Shown here: in pieces, positions 36,237 to 43,222 of the stretch
Layout: each line of letters starts with the position of its first letter
Numbering within the stretch: position 1 is the stretch's first letter
From: a virus
Virus record (IMG/VR): IMGVR_UViG_3300042301_002266
Span: 21,826-85,825 of that record
DNA: 64,000 nucleotides
Strand: one strand, 5' to 3'
Program-made: the position numbers and the translations under genes
The notes under the pieces: model-generated
The model's database searches: none
The model's input: only the letters and a program-made list of their open reading frames with translations
What the model was told of the DNA's origin: nothing

Positions 36237-36626
36237 ATGAGTGAATATGTATCATGGAAAGCTGGAGATCCAAAAATAAAACCAGCACCCCAGAAAATTC
36301 GTCCTAAGACATGGACGCAGTTAGATTTTGGAGCACAAGATTCTATTGTTCCAAAAACCACAGGAATTGCAAACTGGGCTTTTTACATTAATGTATCAGA
36401 GCTTGGTGGAGCAACCGATATGAAGATTCGTTTTACTAGAAATATTGGAACTAAAGAAGCAGACTTTACAGGTCAAAGAATGCTTGATCTAAAGCTAGAC
36501 AATATCCACAGTGGAACATGGTTTTTCAAAGCAAATAAAGGACAGCCAGTAGGTCTTGAAGTTTATCACGCAGGTAAAACAGATATGACAGTTATTACCC
36601 GTGAATTTAAAATGTGGATTCCTTAA
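36237..36626 (+). CDS. Beta-rich protein, paralogue-like to 35227 gene
   Basis: 129 residues from ATG 36237 (a TTG at 36201 would sit in the terminator loop and is rejected). No signal peptide. Motifs KTWTQLDFG, WAFYINVSELGG and the end TREFKMWIP resemble the signal-peptide-bearing protein at 35227. A jelly-roll-like fold is likely. Role unknown; possibly wall or glycan binding next to the lysin. Confidence 0.7.
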   Translation: MSEYVSWKAGDPKIKPAPQKIRPKTWTQLDFGAQDSIVPKTTGIANWAFYINVSELGGATDMKIRFTRNIGTKEADFTGQRMLDLKLDNIHSGTWFFKANKGQPVGLEVYHAGKTDMTVITREFKMWIP

Positions 36627-36630
36627 ACTA

Positions 36631-36659
36631 TTGACATTAATTTATTGTTATGATAACAT
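36631..36659 (+). promoter_or_regulatory. Promoter TTGACA-N17-TAACAT with palindrome
   Basis: -35 TTGACA at 36631-36636 and -10 TAACAT at 36654-36659, spacer 17. A perfect palindrome TGTTATgATAACA (36646-36658) overlaps the -10 and is a candidate operator. Confidence 0.65.
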
Positions 36660-36689
36660 TTACTATAACAACACTTAATAAGGATTTTA

Positions 36690-36842
36690 ATGGATAAAGG
36701 ATTTCAATACGACTTCTTTGCACAAGAATGGTCACACGTTTGTGGTGCCTGTAAAACTGAACTATATGCTCCAACCAAAAAACACATGGAAGGCAACTTC
36801 TGGTTACACACCCACTCAAATGATTGTTTGGGTGGCTGGTAA
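36690..36842 (+). CDS. 50-residue Cys/His-containing protein
   Basis: ATG with AAGGA upstream. Contains CGACKTEL (CxxC), and THSNDCLGGW, a likely zinc site. The first gene of the operon of small ORFs from promoter 36631. Stop overlaps next ATG (TAATG). Confidence 0.7.
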   Translation: MDKGFQYDFFAQEWSHVCGACKTELYAPTKKHMEGNFWLHTHSNDCLGGW

Positions 36843-37090
36843 TGGCAGCAGGTAGTGCATCAGATATTCCAGATTCCAAGTCTGATTACTGTCCTTGCAA
36901 TAGATGTACTCTAGCTCGTAAACAAGGCAGACAAGAAATTATTAGACTTGTTCGTGAATTACACACACCAGTAACTGATGGTGGCTGCGGTGATCCTGAG
37001 TGTTGTTCTTCAAGTGATTCTGAAGAATTTTGTAGCGAGTGTAACAACTATGATTATCCCTGCTCAACTATTAAAGCATTAGAAGGATAG
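36842..37090 (+). CDS. 82-residue Cys-rich protein
   Basis: ATG 36842 overlaps the previous stop. Cys motifs CPCNRCTLARKQG near residue 18, CGDPECC and CSECNNYDYPC suggest metal binding. Function unknown. Confidence 0.7.
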   Translation: MAAGSASDIPDSKSDYCPCNRCTLARKQGRQEIIRLVRELHTPVTDGGCGDPECCSSSDSEEFCSECNNYDYPCSTIKALEG

Positions 37091-37092
37091 AA

Positions 37093-37371
37093 ATGAATAA
37101 AACAGAATTAGAAAGCTTAATTTATTACGAAACAGATGAAGAGATTATGCTCATGGACGGATTTGAAGAAGCATTTATTGGTTTCTCTAGACGTTGTGGT
37201 CAACCTACGTTAGCAACTTATTCTTTTGACAAGATGATTCAGGTACTTGTTGAGCGTGATGACATGGACGTAATAGAAGCTGAAGAATATATTTCTTACA
37301 ACTGTGCTGGTGCCTGGATGGGTGAACTAACCCCAGTTATTTTATATGAACATGGAGAGTATAATGGTTAA
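37093..37371 (+). CDS. Acidic hypothetical protein
   Basis: 92 residues. Helical, acidic (YYETDEEIMLMDGFEEAF; MDVIEAEEYISYNCAGAWMG). Similar sequences occur in other phages by my recollection; function unknown. Confidence 0.72.
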   Translation: MNKTELESLIYYETDEEIMLMDGFEEAFIGFSRRCGQPTLATYSFDKMIQVLVERDDMDVIEAEEYISYNCAGAWMGELTPVILYEHGEYNG

Positions 37372-37567
37372 GGAAACACCAAGAAAAAGTTATTTTATTA
37401 AGTCAACAGATGAACTAACTGATATTTATATAAATGGTCTAAGAACCTATGTTAAAAATCGTTTAGGTGAAACTGAGATGCACATGGAAGACTTTGCGGT
37501 AGAAGCAGCAAACTTTGCAGAATGTTTTTATGCAACAATGACTGCTCTGCCAAGGGACAATGCGTGA
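37364..37567 (+). CDS. Small hypothetical protein
   Basis: 67 residues from ATG 37364 after GGAGAG. Mixed alpha/beta (SYFIKSTDELTDIYINGLRTY) with no known motif; translationally coupled. Confidence 0.65.
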   Translation: MVKETPRKSYFIKSTDELTDIYINGLRTYVKNRLGETEMHMEDFAVEAANFAECFYATMTALPRDNA

Positions 37568-37677
37568 AGCTTTCACACTCAGTTGCTGAGTTATTAATTT
37601 TAACCTTTGTAGCATTAAACTGCTATGTAAATGTAAGAAGATATGTATGGGATAGGAGGAAGCGTAATGGAATTTGA
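37564..37677 (+). CDS. 37-residue membrane peptide
   Basis: GTG overlapping the preceding stop (GTGA). One transmembrane helix (VAELLILTFVALNCYV) followed by a basic tail RRYVWDRRKRNGI, so the C-terminus is likely cytoplasmic. Function unknown. Too short for common gene finders, but the coupling and the hydrophobic segment support it. Confidence 0.6.
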   Translation: MKLSHSVAELLILTFVALNCYVNVRRYVWDRRKRNGI

Positions 37678-37909
37678 GCTTCACCACGAAAAAGATGCTG
37701 GTCCAGTAGTCCGTTGGTTTGCAACAAAACTATTAAGTATTATGCACAAAATAGAAAAGCCCCTATATGACTATGCAGATATGTACACAGCAGTATGGGA
37801 TGACTATGAAGATGAAGATAGCCTTTCTGTGCCACACAATCAAATGGGAATATTTGACAACTTAGAAACTTTACCACAATTTGAACAACTAACAGAGGAC
37901 TTAATTTAA
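37667..37909 (+). CDS. Hypothetical acidic protein
   Basis: 80 residues from ATG 37667 after GGAGGAAG. Contains an amphipathic helix (VVRWFATKLLSIMHKIEKPL) and an Asp/Glu-rich middle (VWDDYEDEDS). Function unknown. Confidence 0.7.
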   Translation: MEFELHHEKDAGPVVRWFATKLLSIMHKIEKPLYDYADMYTAVWDDYEDEDSLSVPHNQMGIFDNLETLPQFEQLTEDLI

Positions 37910-38079
37910 TGTCTGAAAATGAATATTATTACAGAGATCAAATGCGTGAACTGCAAAATGTAAATATGTTTGTAAGAGTAAATACTTTAAGAAGTGTTTT
38001 GAATAAACTTGAATGGATTAAAGAAAATGATGGAAGCATAGATCATGCTATTGAATTTATTAAATCGGAGTTAAAGTGA
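37909..38079 (+). CDS. 56-residue helical protein
   Basis: ATG overlaps the previous stop. Helical throughout (MRELQNVNMFVRVNTLRSV) and acidic/basic mixed. Function unknown. Confidence 0.65.
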   Translation: MSENEYYYRDQMRELQNVNMFVRVNTLRSVLNKLEWIKENDGSIDHAIEFIKSELK

Positions 38080-38213
38080 TACAAAAAGTTTTAAGGTATG
38101 CAGAACATTTAGGTTTAGATAAAGAAGAGTTATTAGAAATGACAATGTTAGAAGCAATGTTATTAATTGAACAAACAAAAGATATGTGGAAGGAAGTAAA
38201 ACAAATTGGGTAA
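38076..38213 (+). CDS. 45-residue helical protein
   Basis: GTG overlapping the previous stop (GTGA). Two short helices (VLRYAEHLGLDKEELLEMTM, LLIEQTKDMWKEV). Function unknown. Confidence 0.6.
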   Translation: MIQKVLRYAEHLGLDKEELLEMTMLEAMLLIEQTKDMWKEVKQIG

Positions 38214-38334
38214 GCATCACGATAAAGTTGCAAGAGCATTAGAAATTAGAATTAAAAATGTTCCTAATAGAAGCGGATATAATACTCCTGGATCAATGAA
38301 TAAAAGAAAAACTGGATACAGTAAATCAAGATAA
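38206..38334 (+). CDS. 42-residue basic protein
   Basis: TTG start overlapping the previous stop by eight bases. Basic, with KHHDKVARALEIRIK and a Pro-Gly-Ser turn (YNTPGSMNKRKTGYSK). It resembles small basic proteins I associate with actinophages, but this is a weak match. Confidence 0.5.
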   Translation: MGKHHDKVARALEIRIKNVPNRSGYNTPGSMNKRKTGYSKSR

Positions 38335-38335
38335 C

Positions 38336-38365
38336 TTGACATTCTATTATTAACTATGTTAAGAT
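38336..38365 (+). promoter_or_regulatory. Promoter TTGACA-N18-TAAGAT, leaderless, with palindrome
   Basis: -35 TTGACA at 38336-38341 and -10 TAAGAT at 38360-38365. A palindrome TTAACtatGTTAA (38350-38362) lies between and over the -10. ATG 38372 is six bases from the -10. Confidence 0.6.
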
Positions 38366-38371
38366 AGAATA

Positions 38372-38875
38372 ATGCGATTCAAAACCTTGGTTTTGATTCC
38401 CGTTATTGCGGTTCTTGCAACATTTGTTGTATCCCTACCAGTAACCCAGAATCAAACCAGTGCTAATGAGGCACCGCAAAAAATAAAGTTAGTTGTAAGA
38501 ACAACTGACACAGATAGAACAAGGCAAGTTGCAGCATCAAGATCTGCACAAAGATTTGCCTTCGGAACCCCAGCATATAATAAACAGTTCGCTGCTTTTT
38601 ATATGAAAGATAAATATAAGTGGGGTAACAAAGAACATTCCTGTTTAGTAAAGCTCTGGAACCGTGAAAGCGGTTGGCGACAAAACGCACATAATAAGAG
38701 CTCTGGAGCACATGGAATACCTCAGTCCCTGCCAGGTAAGAAGATGGCATCAATGGGTTCTGATTGGAAAACAAATCCTGAAACACAAATAAAATGGGGT
38801 TTGAAATATATAAAGGGGAGATATAAAACACCATGTAATGCTTTAGGGCATTCTAATAAACACAACTGGTACTAA
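38372..38875 (+). CDS. Secreted lytic-transglycosylase-like protein
   Basis: 167 residues. Signal peptide/membrane anchor (TLVLIPVIAVLATFVVSLP). The C-terminal part has LWNRESGWRQNAHNKSSGAH, GIPQSLPG, DWKTNPETQIKWGLKYIKGR: the Glu in NRESGW and the following order fit the lysozyme-like/transglycosylase fold of actinobacterial enzymes. It probably cleaves peptidoglycan glycans, late in lysis or during entry. Confidence 0.85.
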   Translation: MRFKTLVLIPVIAVLATFVVSLPVTQNQTSANEAPQKIKLVVRTTDTDRTRQVAASRSAQRFAFGTPAYNKQFAAFYMKDKYKWGNKEHSCLVKLWNRESGWRQNAHNKSSGAHGIPQSLPGKKMASMGSDWKTNPETQIKWGLKYIKGRYKTPCNALGHSNKHNWY

Positions 38876-38877
38876 CC

Positions 38878-38915
38878 AGATGTCCTGAGCAAAGACATTA
38901 AACTGCTCACCATCT
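38878..38915 (+). other. Hairpin between lysis gene and tRNA
   Basis: Outer arms AGATG/CATCT (38878-38882, 38911-38915) and inner arms GAGCA/TGCTC (38887-38891, 38904-38908). No U tract, so not a classical terminator; it may be a processing signal. Confidence 0.35.
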
Positions 38916-38916
38916 A

Positions 38917-38990
38917 GGGGTGTTAGCTTAGTTGGTTAAAGCCCTGAACTCATAATTCAGTAATCGTTGGTTCAAGTCCAACACACCCTA
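38917..38990 (+). tRNA. tRNA with CAT anticodon (Met or Ile2)
   Basis: 74 bases. Acceptor GGGGTGT/ACACCCT, anticodon stem CTGAA/TTCAG with loop CTCATAA (CAT), T arm GTTGG/CCAAC. It is either elongator Met or lysidine-modified Ile2; the sequence alone does not decide. Confidence 0.88.
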
Positions 38991-39001
38991 CGTTAATGTA
39001 G

Positions 39002-39007
39002 TATAAT
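39002..39007 (+). promoter_or_regulatory. -10 box upstream of tRNA-Thr
   Basis: TATAAT ends nine bases before tRNA-Thr, in the gap following the CAT tRNA. -35 is not obvious. Confidence 0.4.
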
Positions 39008-39016
39008 TTAATACAC

Positions 39017-39088
39017 GCCTCTTTAGCTCAGTGGTAGAGCAACGCTCTTGTAAAGCGTAGGTCTTCAGTTCAAGTCTGAAAAGGGGCT
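39017..39088 (+). tRNA. tRNA-Thr (TGT)
   Basis: 72 bases. Acceptor GCCTCTT/AAGGGGC (one G-U), anticodon stem CGCT/AGCG with loop CTTGTAA (TGT), T stem TTCAG/CTGAA. It reads ACA, a common codon here. Confidence 0.9.
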
Positions 39089-39091
39089 CTA

Positions 39092-39189
39092 GGTGGCAGG
39101 AAGTCGTCCTTAGTGATGGTTGATAGTTACAGTTACGAGTCCAGAGAGACACGTTTGCCAGTGTAGGTAAATAAGGTCTTCCTGTCACC
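39092..39189 (+). ncRNA. Putative structured RNA, 98 nt, between tRNA-Thr and thioredoxin
   Basis: Ends pair as a 12-bp stem GGTGGCAGGAAG/CTTCCTGTCACC (one G-U) extended by CCTTA/TAAGG after a small bulge. Internal hairpins include ACAC/GTGT (39149-39164). It has no ORF and sits directly 3' of a tRNA, probably on the same transcript. Not a tRNA, hammerhead or family I recognise. Candidate new phage RNA. Confidence 0.6.
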
Positions 39190-39210
39190 GTTTATTTAAA
39201 AGGAGAAAGT

Positions 39211-39504
39211 ATGAATATCGAAGAGTTTAATGAATTAGTTAAAGAAGGAACTACAATTGTAGATTTCTGGGCAGAGTGGTGTGGTCCATGTAAAATGGTT
39301 TCACCAGTACTAGATGAAATTGCACAAGAAACTGGATCAAAGCTAATTAAGATTGATGTAGACAATGAGCCAGAGTTAGCAAAAGAGTTTGGAATTTCTG
39401 GAATTCCAGCAATTATGATATATAATGATGGAGTAAGAACAAAATCAATTGTTGGTGCAAAACCAAAACCAGCTTTAAAGAAAGTACTATTTGACAATGT
39501 TTAA
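39211..39504 (+). CDS. trxA: Thioredoxin
   Basis: 97 residues with AAAAGGAG upstream. Active site WAEWCGPCK (Cys24, Cys27), the cis-Pro segment GISGIPAIMIY, and full thioredoxin length. Provides reducing power for phage ribonucleotide reduction or acts as a polymerase cofactor; the partner is not in view. Overlaps the next gene. Confidence 0.93.
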   Translation: MNIEEFNELVKEGTTIVDFWAEWCGPCKMVSPVLDEIAQETGSKLIKIDVDNEPELAKEFGISGIPAIMIYNDGVRTKSIVGAKPKPALKKVLFDNV

Positions 39505-39769
39505 GAAAAAAAAGCAAGATATCATGTTGGTAGAAGAGTATCAGTATCGTGCAGTAATTACTTACATGGCACAGAAGCAAGTGTATAGAGCATCCGTACA
39601 ACGTAGAATTGGTATTAATGAATGGGTAAAAGTACAATGCGGTCTTAAAGGTGTTAACTTTGCATCTAAAGAACAAGCAGAAGGTGCTGCAAAACATAAA
39701 ATTAGAGTACAAAAAAGTCTTGATGATCAAGTTAAGAGTCCTATTTCTTATATCATCTATGACGATTAA
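39497..39769 (+). CDS. Hypothetical basic protein after thioredoxin
   Basis: 90 residues from ATG 39497, overlapping thioredoxin by 8 bases. Basic N-terminus (MFKKKKQD), beta-rich middle (YRAVITYMAQKQVYRASVQR). No family recognised. Confidence 0.7.
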   Translation: MFKKKKQDIMLVEEYQYRAVITYMAQKQVYRASVQRRIGINEWVKVQCGLKGVNFASKEQAEGAAKHKIRVQKSLDDQVKSPISYIIYDD

Positions 39770-39773
39770 ATGG

Positions 39774-39779
39774 TAAAAT
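39774..39779 (+). promoter_or_regulatory. -10 box, leaderless, for fibre gene
   Basis: TAAAAT ends seven bases before ATG 39787, very like the element at 7980. No ribosome site and no clear -35. Confidence 0.5.
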
Positions 39780-39786
39780 AGGTATT

Positions 39787-42700
39787 ATGGCTTCTAAGCA
39801 ATTTAAGGTACCAATTAATTTAGTTAATTTAACTTCTGATCCCTCAGGAGCAATAGAGGGTGACATTTACTGGAACTCTGCAGACAATAAACTTAGAATA
39901 TATTATGATTCAGCATGGAATGACGTATCCTCTGGTGGGGGTGGTGAAGGTGTAGCATCTGATAGCTTTAAAACTATATCAGTAACTGGTCAATCTAATG
40001 TTGTAGCAGACTCATCTACAGATACTTTAAGCCTTGTAGCAGGTACAAACGTATCTATTACAACAGATGCTATCAATGACTCCATAACCATTAACTCTAC
40101 TGCAGCACTTACATCTGTTGATTCTATTACATATCCAGATTATATTACATTTGATACCACCCCAGAAACCGTTCCAACTGCAACAGGCTCTATTTTTTGG
40201 GACGATGGAGACGGTCTTTTAGCAACAGTTTTAAATGCAAATGTAACTATTGGATTAGGACAAGAACAGGTAGCCTTAGTTAAAAATGCTACAGGTGCAT
40301 CTATTGCTAAGGGTAAAGTTGTATACATAAATGGTGCTGCTGGTCAAAGACCAACGATTGCACTATCTGATGCTGATACAGAAGCAACATCTTCTAAAAC
40401 ATTTGGCTTAACAGCAGAAGCGATTGCAGACGGTGCAGAAGGATTTGTAGCAACCTTTGGGGTTTTGCGTGGAGTTAATACTCTTGGATTAACTGCAGGT
40501 GCTGCTTTGTGGCTATCTTCAACCGCAGGTTCATATACAACAACGGTACCAGCAGAGCCAGCACACTCTGTATTTCTTGGATATGTAGTTAAGGCTCATC
40601 AAACAGCAGGTGAAATTTTTGTAAACATTCAAAATGGCTATGAGCTAACAGAACTTCATGGTGTAGTAATTGAAGCAGATGAAAGTTTAACAGACAATGA
40701 GGTTCTTGCTTATGATACAACATCAGGACTATGGAAAAATCAAACAGCAGTAGAAGCAGGACTTTTAGATACTTCTGCAACAGAACAAACAAAGGCTGGT
40801 AATTTAATCCTTAGTGGAGACCTTACCGTAGCAACTGACATTTTTTCAACAGGATTAAATCTTGTTATATCAAATGATGAAGTTGTTTCATTTAGTACAT
40901 TAAATAATAATGCAGGTATTTCAGAAGATACTGGATTTACTATTACAACAAATGGAATTGCAACTTCAAAAGTCTGGATATTTGACAATAGCGGAAATCT
41001 TACATTTCCAGATGCTTCAAATCAGACCACCGCATTCCTGGGAATGTCTGCTTATAGCACAACAAACCTATCTGAAGGAACCAATCTTTATTACACGGAC
41101 GAAAGAGCACAAGATGCAGTTGGAAATAATCTTGGAACTGGATTGTCCTACAACGACAGCACAGGAGCAATATCCAATTCTGGAGTCCTTGACCTAACTG
41201 GCACAGCAAATGAAATTGTTGTAAGTGCTTCAACTGGTAGTATTACAATTGGAATCCCAGACTCCCCAATTTTTGTTACCCCAACCATTGGTGTTGCAAC
41301 AGCAACATCTATAAATGGAACAACCATTCCATCCTCAAAAACTTTAGTTGTAACAACTGATATTGGTTCATCTGTTCAAGCATATAGTGCTGTTCTAGCA
41401 GGAATAAATACTCTTGGAGCAGGAACTGGTTTCTTAAAAAATACTGGAGGTACATGGTCATATGATAATTCAACATACGCACCTCTGGCTTCCCCAACAT
41501 TCACTGGTACAGTAACAATTCCTGCAGGTGCAGATATTTCTGGGTACCTAACAACATCTTCTGCTGCCTCTACATATGCAACAACAGCATCTCTGTCTAA
41601 CTACCAAACATTAGATGGAGATCTTAGTGCGATTGGAGCGATATCAAGTGGGGTAGGTTTATTAAAAAGAGTTGCTCAAGACACATGGACTATTGATACA
41701 AACACATATATAACAGCAAGCTCTCCAACCATAAATACGTCAATAATTTCAGGAACATCTACCTTTAACTTAATAAACACAACTGCAACTACAGTAAACT
41801 TTGCAGGTGCTGCAACAGCACTAACCATTGGATCAAATGATGCTGCAGCAATATTAACATTAAAGGCTCCAACAATTGTAGGAACAGCAACATCTCAGGA
41901 TATATTTAATACTGTTGCAACTACCGTTAATATTGCAGGTGCCACAACTACCCTTGTGATCGGTGGCACTCCAACAGGGGCTGTTTCAGCAACTTTATTT
42001 GGTAACACAACATCAAGTGGAAATACTAAAACTATAAACATAGGAACTGGCGGTGCATCAGGATCTGTTACTAACATAAACATTGGATCTTCAACATCAG
42101 GTGCAACTGGAACAGTAAGCGTTTATCCAACAACAACATTTAGTGGAGTTGTAAATGTGCCTTACCCAACAAGTGCTAACCATGCAACAACAAAATCTTA
42201 TGTTGATACTGTTGCTGCAGGAATTAACATAAAAACTCAAGTTGTTTATGTATCACAATCAAATGTAGCAGGTACATATACTGCAGGAACATCTGACTCC
42301 TCAGGAGGAACTGGAGTAGGTGCATATATTACATCTAATATAAGCGGAGCTTTAATTCTAGATGGTCCAGAAGTAGAAATAAATCAAAGAGTTCTTCTAA
42401 AAAATCAGACAGAAGAAAGACACAATGGTATATATATTGTAACTGATCCTGGAGATGGAGATAGTCCATACATTCTTACAAGAGCAGCAGATTTTAATGG
42501 TGAAACAACAACCAATGGTTTAATTAAACCAGGAGACTATATCTTTGTAACTTCTGGAACTATATCTGCTAATGATTCTTATGTAGTCTCACAAGTAGGA
42601 ACTTCAACTAGCCCAAATGGGGCAATAAAAATTGGAACAGATGATATTTTACTTGCACAGTACTCTGGTGTACCGTCAAATATCAGCACACTTGGATATG

Positions 42701-43218
42701 TAACAACTGGTACATGGGCTGCTTCTCCAATTGATAAAGACTTTATTGATGTTGAAATTGCTAGAACAGATGACCCAGTATTTACTGGTCATGTTACAGT
42801 TCCATCACCTACAGACGATACGGATGCAGCAAATAAAGAATATGTAGATGATTTAATATTTGCAAGTCTTCCATTCCTACCAGACATTATTCCACTAGAT
42901 GATATGAGATATGAATTTGATGGAATAAAGAGCAGATTTATGCCAAAGTTTGAGGGGCAAATGGTAAATATTTACAATCCCCTTAAACTATTGCTAACAA
43001 TTAATGGTATAATACAAACAGTGGACTTTCCAGAATATGTCTGGCAATCTATGCTACCAAGAGAAGGTTTCATGGTAGATTCAGATGGATACATTGCATA
43101 TTCAGAAGTTCCACCACCAGGATCTACATTTGATGCTAGAGTAATGTTAGGTCCAAACGTCAATACAAAAAAGAAAGGATATCCATTCAAAGCGGTGGAT
43201 ATATTATTAGGAGCATAA
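39787..43218 (+). CDS. Large tail fibre protein
   Basis: 1143 residues. N-terminal segment (FKVPINLVNLTSDPSGAIEG) of the type seen in fibre proteins of aquatic phages, then extensive Ser/Thr/Ala/Gly-rich repeats (SPTFTGTVTIPAGAD, LTIGSNDAAAILTLK), a late module with ITSNISGALILDGP, and a C-terminal domain (PFLPDIIPLDDMRYEFDGIK). Probably a long fibre for receptor contact. No enzymatic motif. Confidence 0.85.
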   Translation: MASKQFKVPINLVNLTSDPSGAIEGDIYWNSADNKLRIYYDSAWNDVSSGGGGEGVASDSFKTISVTGQSNVVADSSTDTLSLVAGTNVSITTDAINDSITINSTAALTSVDSITYPDYITFDTTPETVPTATGSIFWDDGDGLLATVLNANVTIGLGQEQVALVKNATGASIAKGKVVYINGAAGQRPTIALSDADTEATSSKTFGLTAEAIADGAEGFVATFGVLRGVNTLGLTAGAALWLSSTAGSYTTTVPAEPAHSVFLGYVVKAHQTAGEIFVNIQNGYELTELHGVVIEADESLTDNEVLAYDTTSGLWKNQTAVEAGLLDTSATEQTKAGNLILSGDLTVATDIFSTGLNLVISNDEVVSFSTLNNNAGISEDTGFTITTNGIATSKVWIFDNSGNLTFPDASNQTTAFLGMSAYSTTNLSEGTNLYYTDERAQDAVGNNLGTGLSYNDSTGAISNSGVLDLTGTANEIVVSASTGSITIGIPDSPIFVTPTIGVATATSINGTTIPSSKTLVVTTDIGSSVQAYSAVLAGINTLGAGTGFLKNTGGTWSYDNSTYAPLASPTFTGTVTIPAGADISGYLTTSSAASTYATTASLSNYQTLDGDLSAIGAISSGVGLLKRVAQDTWTIDTNTYITASSPTINTSIISGTSTFNLINTTATTVNFAGAATALTIGSNDAAAILTLKAPTIVGTATSQDIFNTVATTVNIAGATTTLVIGGTPTGAVSATLFGNTTSSGNTKTINIGTGGASGSVTNINIGSSTSGATGTVSVYPTTTFSGVVNVPYPTSANHATTKSYVDTVAAGINIKTQVVYVSQSNVAGTYTAGTSDSSGGTGVGAYITSNISGALILDGPEVEINQRVLLKNQTEERHNGIYIVTDPGDGDSPYILTRAADFNGETTTNGLIKPGDYIFVTSGTISANDSYVVSQVGTSTSPNGAIKIGTDDILLAQYSGVPSNISTLGYVTTGTWAASPIDKDFIDVEIARTDDPVFTGHVTVPSPTDDTDAANKEYVDDLIFASLPFLPDIIPLDDMRYEFDGIKSRFMPKFEGQMVNIYNPLKLLLTINGIIQTVDFPEYVWQSMLPREGFMVDSDGYIAYSEVPPPGSTFDARVMLGPNVNTKKKGYPFKAVDILLGA

Positions 43219-43222
43219 AAAT

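Noticed and set aside
38878-38915. Rho-independent terminator before the CAT tRNA
   Set aside because: The hairpin has no U tract after it, and the tRNA starts two bases later, so read-through is expected.
39092-39189. Hammerhead-type ribozyme in the structured RNA
   Set aside because: The CUGAUGA and GAAA core sequences are absent, so no cleavage site can be drawn.
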